Source of the DNA: Agrypnia vestita
Lineage: Eukaryota > Arthropoda > Insecta > Trichoptera > Phryganeidae
Reading direction: 5' to 3'
Assembly: GCA_016648135.1 (NCBI GenBank)
Contig: JADDOH010001561.1
Location: 62,001 to 126,000 of the forward strand
DNA: 64,000 bases
Shown piece by piece: positions 47,846-58,579 of this stretch. The notes under the pieces are model-generated. The model saw nothing but the letters and a program-made list of their open reading frames with translations. It did no database searches and was not told the DNA's origin. Position numbers and translations under genes: made by a program. Within the stretch, counting starts at the first letter, position 1. The number at the start of each line of letters is the position of its first letter.

Positions 47846-48240
47846 GGTGTTTCAAAGTTTGCGCATATCTCACACCATCTTCAAAACCTTCACTGGCATA
47901 AAACTAGAGAAGATTGAATATAAGTTATGCCTCACTTTTCACAACATGGCCCCTCAATACATTAGTGACTTCTGAATTCCATTTTCCGCAAATAACAGAC
48001 AACTCATCGCTCAGCATCAACGTCTAATACAAGTAAGTTAGTCGAAGTAAATCGCGTCCACAAAACCAATTTCGGTGCCCGTGATTTCGCGGTGGCTGGA
48101 CCAAAGTTATGAATAAACTACTTAATAAACTGAGACGAACATACAGCTTACCACAGTTCAAAAAACAACTAAAAACGCACTTATTTAGACAATCATATAA
48201 AAATCTATAGAATCAGATCGTTACAAGGATCGGGCGTTAC
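47846..48240 (+). mobile_element. CR1/L2-type LINE, 3' tail fragment (copy B)
   Basis: About 85% similar by eye to copy A at 12850-13235. It reads KIEYKLCLTFHNMAPQYISDF then, after frame changes, GVHKTNF.., AGPKLWNKLLNKLRRTYSLP-like and QFKKQLKTHLFRQSYKNL. An SINE family A copy follows within about 25 bp. Confidence 0.65.
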
Positions 48241-48260
48241 CCTGTAACTGTACATTTTTT

Positions 48261-48436
48261 TTAAATAGAGATGCGAACACGGAATACGTGTCACATCAAT
48301 TTTCTTACTATTTTCAAACTAAGCTAAACGTTTGCGCTATGAAAATAGGACTAAATTGCTGGTCTGGAGTGAGGTTCAAACCCGCGACCTTTGGATCACG
48401 AGGCGAGAGTCCTAACCACATGATCAACAAGTTACT
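48261..48436 (-). mobile_element. tRNA-derived SINE family A, copy 3
   Basis: On the + strand: AATAGAGATGCGAACACGGA (3' end), then GCTATGAAAATAGGACTAAA, then the inverted boxes GGTTCAAACCCGCGACCTTT and GGCGAGAGTCCTAACCACAT. Close to the 29.1-kb copy. Confidence 0.75.
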
Positions 48437-48439
48437 CCT

Positions 48440-49400
48440 TATATTACATGGTGTATTACATATTTAAATCATTTTAAGAATACGTTTGAATGGATATTTA
48501 TTTGTATCAATTGATTTTAATTTGTACTTTAGTAGACCAATTCTCATTTTGATAATAAATTACGTTTGGAGTTGTTGGGTCTACGGAAAACTTGGTCACG
48601 AAGCGGCCGACTTAGCAACAATAATCAATCGGCCGGTGTCGACTGCTTTCTGCTAAGTTAAACATTACTTTTAGAATGACTTGTACATGCGTGCGATTTT
48701 TGAATTAGAACGTGACAAGTATTCAATTTTTGAATTCAGCATTTTGTGTTCCAGAATCATTTTACTTCATAATTTGTCCAAAATTACGTACATTTTGTTT
48801 GCAATAGGATTGCTATAGAAATGCTGATATTAATTAAAAATAAGGTGATTAAAAATTATTAAATATAAACTAGAAAACATTAGTATTATAAATATAAAAC
48901 TAAACATATAACCACCGAACTCCTAAAACTCGATTCTGATGAAATAAATGCGGTCATTTTTATATGACCGCTGGTGTTCGTAAGTAAGTTAATCTACCAC
49001 GGACATGAATTAACCTCAATCAACGCACGTACATGATATTCAATATCTAGTTTTTCTGATAGCTGGTACAAAGATAAATATACAGGTATGCAGTACACAA
49101 CATTATAGGAATCATAAATATTTTGACGCTGTTAATTTAGATGTGCTAGATGTGTTAATTTTTTTTTTCTACATCGGCACTTTTCGTTGTTCCCAACACT
49201 AACTATTAAGGCGGATTCCGAACCAAACATCCATAAATAACATGTAGAAAACACCGATAAATATTCCTTTTAATTTCTCTTATATTCTTATTTAACTTTT
49301 AGACGGGCTGATTTTTCGTGTGCAGGTGATTTGAAACTCCTTTACCACTCATCTTTTAATTACCACTGTTACAGAGAAAAGTTTTTCCTATGTAATTATT
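48440..49400. other. 48.4-49.4 kb: AT-rich, no gene
   Basis: A small inverted pair (TGCGGTCATTTTTATATGACCG, about 48949-48970) is the only structure noticed. Confidence 0.35.
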
Positions 49401-49403
49401 ATA

Positions 49404-49917
49404 CAGGGTTATTTGGAAAACAATAATAACCTCGCAGGACTATACTCCTGTCTTGATTATGAGTCGAAAACGTTCAATCAACCATGAAATTTATCAATAG
49501 TTATGGAGAAATGCGACATCAAAGATTGCTTTTTTTCAATCATTCTGAATATTTTTTTTTGTAAAACGTTGGACTATCATTACAATAACTTATATCGAAT
49601 ATCAAAAATTCATTCCCTTTAATACAAGTCAAATAAAATAATAAAAACCTTCAAATTCCAATTGGAATTTCTGCAGGGTCATTTTATTTAACTTGTATTG
49701 AAATTAATGAATTTTTATTAATTAATATAAGTTACTGTAATGATAGCTCAAAGTTTTGTAAAAAATAAGTCAAAAATATTGAAAAAAAATGAAAACTTTG
49801 ATATTGTATAACTCCATAACTGTTGATATTAGGTTATGGCTGCTTGAACATTTTCGACTCATATTCAAGGTAGGAATATAGTCCTGCGAGGTTATTAATG
49901 TTTTCCAAATAACCCCG
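49404..49917. mobile_element. Palindromic Tc1/mariner-like MITE (copy 6)
   Basis: CAGGGTTATTTGGAAAACAA and the complement of TTTTCCAAATAACCCCG are flanked by TATA (49400-49403, 49918-49921). The inner arms CTCGCAGGACTATACTCCTG, ATCAATAGTTATGGAGAAAT and their partners pair. The outer 25 bp differ from the CTCGTAGCTA version, so the family has interchangeable tips. Confidence 0.7.
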
Positions 49918-50145
49918 TATAAATAACTACATAGAAATAATCTAATGATGGCAACAAACATTTATAAGTTTTCCAAATTTATTTTTGAAAATCACTCATT
50001 TTATGGATCAAAGATGAATATTCTTAAAAAAATTCTCGGTCCAAATCATTAAATCTTGATTTTATAAGATAAATTTGAGTTACTCATTTGGGATTTGGCA
50101 GGTGTAAAAATTTCGAAAAAATATTATATTATCATATTACATAGT

Positions 50146-50176
50146 TTTTACTACTAGCTATGAGACACCATGCATT
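50146..50176. mobile_element. Solo right end of the Tc1/mariner-like MITE family
   Basis: TTTTTACTACTAGCTATGAG then ACACCATG matches the right terminus of other copies. No left arm is found nearby. Confidence 0.4.
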
Positions 50177-50700
50177 ATAATATACATATATTAATTATAA
50201 CTATATTAAAATTTCGTTTAAAAACTATGGTTCTAAAAATCAATCCTCAATCGTGAAAAAAGTTGTTTTCTTCTTCTTGAAAACTTGACTATTTGTAGAA
50301 ATGTTTTTTTATTACTTTGCCATCGATATTTTATCACAGACTTAACTTTTTTTGGTTCACAATAATGTACGCAGATTTTTTCTTCAAAAGGCCTATTACT
50401 TTATTATTCACCTCTTAGCTCACCCTACCTTTCGTGTCTGAACGACACCAATGAAAAACGCCTTATGGTAATGACTACGCATTAGGGAAGAGCAACGTAC
50501 AAGACGCCGCGCCGCACGTCGTTACCGATTATAAAGCGGCTTTTATAAACAGAATTGCTGTGATACAATTATTTTCTATATACTAATGATCATTCATTCA
50601 ATAGTCTGCCATCATGCCTGATCAACCGCTCATTGGCGGTTGAGTTTGAAATGTCCAATGACGTAGATTATTACTGCCATTATCTCCATTAGAGACAATA

Positions 50701-51226
50701 CAGGATGTCTCATAGCTACTAGCAAAAACTTTACAGGTAGATTCCTGCCTTGATAATGAGTAGAAAATATTCAAGCAATCATAACCTAATATATCAATAG
50801 TTATGGAGCTAAGAAATATTAAAGTTTGCATTTTTTTTCTCAACATTTCTGAAATATTTTTTGCAAAAAGTTGAACTATCATTATATTAACTTATATGAA
50901 TTATGAAAAATTCATTCGCTTTAATACAAGTTGAAAAAAATGATAAAAAACTTGCAAAAATTTAAAATATAATTTTTTAAATAGTTTTTATCATTTTATT
51001 TGAGTAATATTAAAGCGAATAAATTTTTCATAATCGATATAAGTTACTGTAATACAGTTCAACTTTATGCAAAAATAGTTATAAATATCGAAAAAAAAAT
51101 CTAACTTTGATATTGCATATCTCCATAACTATTGATATTAGATCATAGTTGCTTGAAAATTGTCGACTCTTTATCAAGACAGGAATCTATCTGTAAAGTT
51201 TTTGCTATTACCTATGACACACCGTG
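50701..51226. mobile_element. Palindromic Tc1/mariner-like MITE (copy 7)
   Basis: CAGGATGTCTCATAGCTACT and the complement of TTACCTATGACACACCGTG are the ends. The arms TTTACAGGTAGATTCCTGCC / AGACAGGAATCTATCTGTAA and TCAATAGTTATGGAG pair. 526 bp. Confidence 0.65.
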
Positions 51227-51449
51227 CATATTAAAATTTGTATTCAAATCTTCTTTATATCCGTCTTTATAATGTACCGTACCAAACAAATCATGGATTG
51301 ATTAAATTATTTATAAAAAGTATCAAACAGATTAATTTATTAATGCATAATCTCCCTATCCACAGGTTAAAAATATTGTTTTCCCAATGACAGGACGTAT
51401 GTACTTATGCAAGCAAATAAGTAGATACGTCCCATAAATATGTAGCATT

Positions 51450-51535
51450 TTGGCGGCCCTTGTAGCCCAGTGGGCATGACACTGGCTTCTTACACCTAGG
51501 GTTCCGGGTTCGATTCCCGGTGAGGTTTTTTTAGT
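51450..51535 (+). mobile_element. tRNA-like SINE head (fourth type), copy 1
   Basis: GGCGGCCCTTGTAGCCCAGT, GGGCATGACACTGGCTTCTT and the perfect T-arm CCGGG-TTCGATT-CCCGG are in tRNA order. The 5' GGCGGCC has no complement after the T-arm (GTGAGGTTTT follows), so I call a SINE rather than a tRNA gene. A related head lies about 330 bp on. Confidence 0.5.
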
Positions 51536-51779
51536 GTGTATTACTTATGTAATTGGGCATCTTGGTCTGTTGAAAAGTAAAATTTAAAAAAAAAATATTC
51601 TATGGGGATGTCAAATGTTAATATTTCCATTATTGCAGCAGAAACGTAGGCTTTAATTTAATATTGGACACTTTGGATAAAGAAATAGTTGGACGTGTGC
51701 AAAACCAACCGATTTCTACTAACTTTTAAACGCAAACTGTCGAGGGTAGAACTGAATATTTTTGGGAACTAAATAATCA

Positions 51780-51905
51780 ATGGCCCCGTAGTAAGTGGAC
51801 ATGACATTGGCTTCTCGTTCTGGGTTCGATTTCCGGTAAAGTCGGTGTGATTTTTTCAAGCTTGCATGTCTCAGTGTATTTTATTATTGTACCTGGTGGC
51901 CTATT
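51780..51905 (+). mobile_element. tRNA-like SINE head (fourth type), copy 2 (degenerate)
   Basis: ATGGCCCCGTAGTAAGTGGA then CATGACATTGGCTTCTCG and CTGGGTTCGATTTCCGGTAA align with 51451-51525. The T-arm is imperfect. Confidence 0.45.
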
Positions 51906-51909
51906 GCAG

Positions 51910-52605
51910 TAAACGAAACAGGTACCTAAATCACGTAATGAATTTTCTTTAAGATTTTTATTGCGATTGTTAGAAAATATGAGTTAATTTCCATTTAATT
52001 GAAAGAAATTTCCAGTTTATTGAAAGAAATTAATTCGCGACGATTTTATCCGCCTTAGTTGAAAATACTGACAACATACATGCATACTTCACATAATAAA
52101 TAGCGCGGTAAATACAATCATAAGAACTTCACACTCTTATCGGAATCATCTTGTTACAGTTGTTGAACAACAATGATAATATTATGTCGTAATAATAGCG
52201 ATGAGCGTTCAAACATACAATGCAGGTTAGCAGGGACGCCCCGTGGACGCAGGCCCGTGGACCGCTATAAAAATAAGATTTAAAACTTATAAGATTTATC
52301 GTGTCATCTAAAAAAGGGAAAATAATGTTTAAATGGCACGTTAAGGGTTTCTCAAAATCGCGCGAAAACAATCAGACAAAAAAGGTATCAATGGGCAAGG
52401 CTCATAAAATTATGTTGCAAAAATTAGGCAAAGGGTGGCAGCATTGCATTTTTAACCCAGGCGTGAAATGGACTGGGTCGCAAAGCAAACAATGCGTCTG
52501 CCAAAATTATCGAAAATCAAATGGTTGTGGGTTTTCTCAGTTAATTACATTTTGTAATAAATATATATCATAAAAATATTAATGCCCTTATAAATCTAGA
52601 AAGAT
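51910..52605. other. 51.9-52.6 kb: unrecognised 90-codon frame
   Basis: A + frame at 52301-52573 is Lys-rich at its start (MSSKKGKIMFKWHVKGFSKS) and contains a Cys pair (QCVCQNYRKSNGC). It abuts LINE sequence at 52.6 kb. No family recognised; could be part of an element. Confidence 0.2.
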
Positions 52606-52609
52606 CTGC

Positions 52610-53600
52610 CAAAAAAAATGGGTCTGATAGCAAATTAGCAGAAGACCAAATACATCGTTGTAGGATGCATCCAACAAACCCCAATACACTCAAGTGGAAG
52701 CCAAATCTTTGAAACGGTACCAAGATTCACGTACCACGGATTTCATATAACAGAAGAACGATACCGCAGAAGAAATCCAGAAGAGCATAGTGAGCGCGAA
52801 TCGATGGTATTTCCGACTGCAAAATCAGATAAAATCCGGGCTGCTGTCCAAAAAACTAAAATGTTAAACCGTTAAAATTGTACGTTTTTTTTTTTTTAAT
52901 TTTATTAACACAGAGTTAATGGCAGGATACAGTACAATAAAATAAGGTTTAATCATCTATAAATTGCTGGGACTTATCATCCATATACAGCAGATTGAAT
53001 TTAAATATAAAACACTGAAAATCATATTCTGCAAGGTCGTAAAGTGTGTTAGGCGCGTAAACACGCGCATGGCATTTAAATTTTGTACAAAAACGCTCTA
53101 TAGAACAGTGCTTATATACGCAGCTGAGGCATGGACACTGACTAAGGGAAACGAGCGAGCACTGTAAAATTTTGAGGTGTATCTTTTAACCAGTTCTAGG
53201 TAATTTACTTTGGCGCAGGCGCTACAACAATGAGCTCTATACTTTGTTTAAGGACCTAAGCGTCACTAAATTTATAAAAATTGGGAAGACTTAGGTGGTT
53301 GGGTCATATAGAGAGAATGACTGAACAACAAATACCGAAGTCCTTGCAGAATACAAGACCAAAATGAGGAAGAAGGCCAAAACTAAGACGGAGTGACAAC
53401 ATATCTAAAGATATCTATAGCTAAAGATATGTTGTCACTCACTAAACATATAAACAAAGATCTGCCTTGGAAAACCAGAACTGGAGAGAGCTGGCATGAG
53501 ACCGAGATTAGTGGAGGAATACTCTCAGGGATACAACAAAGTAGAGCCAACAGAGGAGATGATGACAACAAAAAAATATTATACGAACGGCAAAATATAG
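52610..53600 (+). mobile_element. RTE-type LINE, reverse-transcriptase thumb/3' fragment
   Basis: In successive frames it gives FETVPRFTYHGFHITEE, then EIQKSIVSANRWYFRLQNQ and LLSKKLK, then TLYRTVLIYAAEAWTLTKGN, then a decayed 'LGRLRWLGHIERM...'-like block near 53285-53345. These are consecutive conserved motifs of RTE-clade polyproteins (F.YLG..I, EI..RI..AN..Y..L, KL.LYKTLIRPVL.YG.E.WTLTK, GHV.RM). Extra unrelated bases (about 52870-53070), frameshifts and stops show that it is dead. Confidence 0.75.
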
Positions 53601-53604
53601 TATG

Positions 53605-55735
53605 AGCGACATTCTAAAATTTGTTTAATGGTATTTTACTTAGAGATGTCCCTAAAGGTTTTAATCGTGAGCAAACGTAATATTTTGTCACATTTTATTT
53701 AGACATAAATATGGCCAACTCTGAGAAGTTTTTATTATCGATGTATAAATAAATATACATTGCAAAGATGTACATTAGGCGCACCGTCTCTCCCGCTGGA
53801 TGTCAGACCCATATATTTGGCTTTCTATTGATGCTTCATAAGCCATAAATACGTACACATAAGTGCCCATCGAGAAAGCCAGTCACCATCTGGATTCGCA
53901 TGAAGCACTATTGGAAAGACGCCCCGGGGCGACATTGCCTAAACATTTTTCCCAAGTCAATTGCTTTTCTCTGAGTGAGTAATCGCGTCGAATCGATCGA
54001 ATGAGCTTTGAAATATGCAATTAACTGTCAAAAAATAAGACGCGAAATTGTTTGTTCCATATTTTACAAGAAAAAAGCTCGTAAGGGAGTACTGAGTACA
54101 GAGAAACAAAATAAATGGTGACAAACAAAATAAGATAAACATTTGAAAATTTATTGAAATAAATAATTGGTGATCAATCGATTTGTTTTTGGCATTTTTT
54201 CTTTAATGCAAGCCATTTTTGTTTTTTTAGTGAAATGAAAGGGAATATGTAAATAAAAGCCGGGTACTTAAGCTAGTTATGATATAAAAAAGAAACACTA
54301 AAACAAAAAGAAAACATCGTGGCGGATGTGAATGATTCTAATCCAGAAAATAAAATATTTTGACAATTTTCTACACGAAACTATAAATTTTAATATCGTG
54401 GAGATCTGTCTATTCCGGTATTATGCATATGTTAAAATGCATGCTTAACTATCGATTCTTTATTTTTCTCAATATTATAGTATCATAATCATCATCTTCA
54501 AAGACTCGACAAGGTGCTTCCATATTCCCCTGTCTTGCGCTGCTTCCGCATGGGTCAACCAATCCGACCCATTCTGTTTTCATTCACATTTTTTGTTGTT
54601 TCATCTGGGGCGACCCACCGATCGTCTTCCTTCCGGGGTTTCCAAGAGGATATACTATGTGTAATATATTTATTTATCGCGTTATGAATATTAGATACTG
54701 TTTGAACAATTTAAACCATGTAAAATTTTGATGAATATACCCCCTCTCTCACCCGCTAATCGTAAGTAAAGTAAGTAAATAAATAAATGTGATATTCTTA
54801 ACCATATTGAGTATTTCAACTATGTCCTTGGGAGGTATTTTAAATGAATAGCGCAAGTTATAACTGTTTCAAAAGTAATGGAATCAAAAATTATATTTTA
54901 AAAATTTTGGATGATTTGGCTCTGAATTCACCAAAATAAACAGTGACAAACGGTTTGGAGAGAGGTTTCCAATTAACTGTGAACCGGTAGGAGCTCACGG
55001 CGGGACATCACTAGGTTTTTCTAAAAATTTGTAGTAGCAGTAGGTACAATGTGTGAAATTTGAGTAATAATTTTTTTTCCAGAGATTAAATTGTAGATTC
55101 TAATACTTTTATGAACTGAATTGTATACTTCGTTCTCCCGTTATTTGAATTGTAGGTTAAAACGAGTACTTGACGTGGGATTGAAACAGAAGGCAATCGA
55201 ATGCATTCTACCTGAGCCGATGACGTGCATTTTTCAATATAATCGTAACACATAAAATATGTATAAGGAGAAAAAATAGCTATGCAATAACGAATAGCAA
55301 CTTACGTGCCGCAATCTGTCAGTCTGCAATAGTCGTTATTAACATTCTTAGAATTAATTAATCCAAGGTTAAACGATTTAGCGTCAAGCGTAAAATGTTA
55401 CTAAAATCACTGAAGGGAGATTTTAAAGCCAGCCATAATGTAGTTCATCTTTTCTTGGTAAAAATAGCAATAACGTAAATATTGTGGTAACGCGGGCGCC
55501 GATCAAATAAACCAGACGTCGCATACATCGGCCGCACGAGATGACTCCGCGCACGGGACGCGACTCTCGGACCATCGTGGGCTTGTATAATATTGTGTAT
55601 TGGTTCAACCATTCAAAATAAAGCGAGAGCTCTTGATTCCATCAATAAATGCATGCTATTTCAAATAGGCAAGCAAAGATATTCATTCATTTTTCGAAGA
55701 ATTGTTCTTTTGAAAGCGGGTTTTTAATTTGTTAC
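53605..55735. other. 53.6-55.7 kb: no gene seen
   Basis: AT-rich. The CATTCACATTTTTTGTTGTTTC / CATCTGGGGCGACCCACCGA block near 54580-54640 resembles the 3' region of RTE-type LINEs in its wording but cannot be aligned to the window's copies. A 61-codon - frame at 55423-55608 is unrecognised. Confidence 0.3.
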
Positions 55736-55740
55736 GACAA

Positions 55741-55848
55741 GGGCCCGAATGCATAGACAATACTTAGTAATTTAAAGGTATTTTGTACTGCAAATACGTT
55801 TTAAAAGCAAACCTTTAAATTACTAAGTATTGTCTCTGTATTCGGGCC
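55741..55848. mobile_element. Palindromic MITE, about 108 bp, Harbinger-type ends
   Basis: GGGCCCGAATGCATAGACAA, ..TACTTAGTAATTTAAAGGT pairs with ACCTTTAAATTACTAAGTAT, ..TGTATTCGGGCC. The right flank is TAA; the left is CAA. The GGGCC terminus and TAA side resemble the 56.6- and 60.3-kb MITEs. Confidence 0.6.
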
Positions 55849-56044
55849 TAAGTCATTTGACTTTTAGTCAAAGACTTTTATTTTATATTATTATTTGAAA
55901 ACACATTTTAATGCGAAATTGTTTTCGCAATTCCCTGGATTGGAAGACATCCAGGTTCGTAAAACGGTGGAAATCATAAACTTTTTGGATATATAAGATT
56001 TTTTATGCATATCTGTCTAATTAATTAATTAATTTTTTTAAGTT

Positions 56045-56225
56045 AAGAAATGATAAATGTTCTTGCGATGGAATTGGTGAATGCTGCATTGCGTAGAGTG
56101 ATAATTCAAGCCAGCTTATACAGGTTTTAAGCCCTGGGCCATCGTATAAAAGACTTACATACACGTTTCTCGTATACCTAAATAGCTTGGTCTTTATTAG
56201 AGTTCTATAATTTATCTTAATTAAG
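56045..56225 (-). mobile_element. Partial copy of MITE family D
   Basis: GATGGAATTGGTGAATGCTG, CAAGCCAGCTTATACAGGTT and TAAGCCCTGGGCCATCGTAT match the right half of the 25.5-kb copy. It is followed by three imperfect tandem units of GAAGTTAAGAAATGCCCGAT / AGGTTTG (about 56247-56345). Confidence 0.5.
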
Positions 56226-56234
56226 AAATACCGA

Positions 56235-56350
56235 AAAGGTTTGAAGTTAAGTTAAGAAATGCCCGATAGGTTTGACATGAAGTTAAGAAATTCCCGATAA
56301 GTTTGGGGTGAAGTTAAAGAATGCCCGATAGGTTCAACATTAAGTTATAA
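56235..56350 (+). repeat. Short tandem repeat, about 45-bp unit, 3-4 copies
   Basis: The unit GTTAAGAAATGCCCGATAGG, TTTGACATGAA recurs with small changes from about 56240 to 56350. Confidence 0.65.
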
Positions 56351-56389
56351 ATGACGGATTGGTGATTTGACGTGTAGCACTGTAGCAAA

Positions 56390-56568
56390 CAAGCTCTGTG
56401 AAGACGACTACCTCAATTATACCGACATTCTAAGACTTCTTACTGTGCCATCTATCGGAGATAGGCGACAACTCAGTCGTCAGTTAAGGAACTGTACCAG
56501 AACTGGTACAATTCCTCAAGTTACGCACTTATGAAGTCGTGAGATGCGGTGTCTTCTTTTTCCGACTA
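56390..56568 (-). mobile_element. RTE-type LINE 3' tail, degenerate second copy
   Basis: The - strand carries the end of the tail seen at 24.4 kb (RNLRNWYQ-like, ending in the complement of TGTGCCATCTATCGGAGATA). A Harbinger-type MITE is inserted immediately to its right. Confidence 0.55.
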
Positions 56569-56569
56569 A

Positions 56570-56687
56570 GGGCCGGTTGTTTGATCAAGAGTAATAGTAG
56601 TTAAGAAAATAGCATAGATTTTTGCGTTTTCCACCAATCAAAACAACACCCTTTTTCGTAAAAAAATGCTGATCAAACAACCGGCCC
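56570..56687. mobile_element. PIF/Harbinger-type MITE, 118 bp
   Basis: GGGCCGGTTGTTTGATCA and its exact complement TGATCAAACAACCGGCCC are the ends. Flanks are TAA (left) and TTA (right), close to the 3-bp TWA duplication of Harbinger elements. A second family member is at 60302-60446. Confidence 0.65.
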
Positions 56688-56787
56688 TTATTATATAATA
56701 TTCTAAGACTGCGACAGTACATATATTGCAAAACATAGGAATTTACAATTAAAAATGTTCTCAGGTTTTCACGGCCGTTCAGAATCT

Positions 56788-56995
56788 TCTGTGTGTAGTT
56801 TTCTGGGATATTATGTCGTGTATATCTGACCTCTCTGGCCAACTTTTCGAATTCCACTGCTTTGGGTCCATCATCAGAGCTGATGATTACACGGTTACAT
56901 CATCCCTGATGATGAACCCTGCAATGGGACCCGAAACGTCGGCCAGAGAGGTCACATATACACGGCAGAATATCCCAGAAAACGACACACCGTAT
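56788..56995. mobile_element. Fold-back element, about 208 bp
   Basis: TTTTCTGGGATATTATGTCG, TGTATATCTGACCTCTCTGG and their inverted partners near 56950-56985 pair. The centre carries ATCATCAGAGCTGATGATTA and CATCCCTGATGATGAACCCT. The right arm reads GACCCGAAACGTCGGCCAGA. Confidence 0.6.
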
Positions 56996-57044
56996 AATTT
57001 GCAATTTATTTAAATTATTTTTGATGACTCATTATTTTTTTATT

Positions 57045-57221
57045 TAAAAAAAAATAGAGATGCGAACACGGAATACGTGCCGCATCAATATTCCTACTAT
57101 TCTATGTAAACTGAGCCAAAAGTCTGTGCTATGAGAATAGGACTAACTTGCTGATGTCCCGGAACGGAACTACCGACCACCAGATCACTAGGCGAGCGTC
57201 ATGACCATCAACAAGCAACCC
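57045..57221 (-). mobile_element. tRNA-derived SINE family A, copy 4 (diverged)
   Basis: AATAGAGATGCGAACACGGA, then CTATGAGAATAGGACTAACT and GGCGAGCGTCATGACCATCA. Box B has decayed. Confidence 0.65.
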
Positions 57222-57810
57222 TGTATATTTATTTCATAAAAAAAAATATCATGTTTGGATTCAGACAATGGATTGATCATAGAATAATGTAACGAACTCT
57301 GTGTCTTTCCAAATACATCACCAACGCGCCAACACGGATTGATAACACCCAAAAAGTTTTATTTCAAAATATATATTACAAATAATAAATTTGCGAAATT
57401 TCTTGTTTGTGTGTTTGTTTATCCAATATATGACCATAAAGCCTCATTTCGGCCTAGCAGCTGCGCCCTTTGGGCTTGCCTCAGAACGGCACTGGTGCTA
57501 CATAATATAAAAATAGTATAAAATATTTATCCACTCCCTTGTCCCGGTCCAAAATAATAGACTTCCGCAGATAATCCCTTACAGCAATCGTGTCTAAAAA
57601 TGTGCACTTACGATCGCGCGTAAAAAATATTTTATGTATTTAAAAAAAGATTAAAAAAAACGATAAAAATATACCATTTTTTTCATGATGTTCATTTATT
57701 TATCTACGACAAACAATTATTATCTTTGTACACTCACATAGAAAATGATGTAACTACGGCAAATTCTCGGTTATGCGTTCACTAAGTCGCGCGGCCGGCC
57801 GCTGGTTCAA

Positions 57811-58575
57811 GCCATGTATTTACTAGGGGACAAATAGCGCAGCATTCCGCGCGGCATGTCGCATGAACATCTACATTCATGTTTCGGGGACAATGACGCG
57901 GTCATTTGACGTGTACACACCGGGACTCGCATATCTTGTCGCGGAAATGTCACCCGATGAGGTTATGATGACAGCTGCGGTATCTATTTACACTTCATTT
58001 AGCGAAAACGGGGTACCGCGCAATTCGAAATGTTTTTTTGGGTCGCAATTTCAAATTAACGAGGTTTTACTGTAGTAAATTGAATATTATTAAAAACAAG
58101 GTCCTATTTGCAAATAATTATTGTTTTCCACACGTCGCGGAAATGTCGCCCTATGAGGTTATGATGACAGCTGCGTATCCATTTATGTTATCGAGTTTAT
58201 CGAAACGTAAGAGGAGAAAAAGGTGGTGGATGCGAAATTATTTACTGCAAAGAGAAAGGACTGATATTCTATGCGATCTTCGATCGATACAGCTCAATGA
58301 GTTCAAGAACAATTTCGTTTCCCCACATTGTCATCTTGACAGATACAGCGCATGCGTATTCTCTTGTAAACATACCACGTGGTACTGACGCTCCGCGTAA
58401 CGTTGCAGTGGGCTCGCTCGGGTACCGTGCGCATGGCAACATTGTCACGACACGTATAAATGACGCGCTATGTTGTCCGCGACGTCGCAGAAAAGTGCAC
58501 GACGTTGCAACGTCACGTAGACTCTATGCCGCGCGTGCTGTTGAGGAACAATTTGTCCCCTAGTGAATACATGGC
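57811..58575. mobile_element. PIF/Harbinger-like remnant with about 26-bp TIRs (765 bp)
   Basis: GCCATGTATTTACTAGGGGA, CAAAT and its complement at 58551-58575 are the ends, with further pairing of GCGCGGCAT. Inside, the + frame from ATG 58143 reads MSPYEVMMTAAYPFMLSSLS, then KRKRRKRWWMRNYLLQRERT, then SIQLNEFKNNF. The basic-WW-R-x-(W/Y)-LxxR pattern is the conserved N-terminus of Harbinger (DDE_Tnp_4-type) transposases before the helix-turn-helix. No catalytic domain remains. The block MSP(D/Y)EVMMTAA is present twice (57948 and 58143). Confidence 0.6.
58010..58076 (-). mobile_element. pogo/Tigger-like terminus inside the Harbinger remnant
   Basis: In - sense, ACAGTAAAACCTCGTTAATT, TGAAATTGCGACCC resembles pogo/Tigger TIRs. 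A similar terminus (AGTAAAACCTCCATATAACG) is at 1680. It lies between the two copies of the duplicated MSPxEVMMTAA segment. Confidence 0.35.
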
Positions 58576-58579
58576 TTCA

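Noticed and set aside
51450..51535. Functional tRNA gene
   Set aside because: Good T-arm, but the acceptor stem does not pair and a related degenerate head lies 330 bp away, so a SINE is more likely. The same reasoning applies to 31352, 42990 and 43421.
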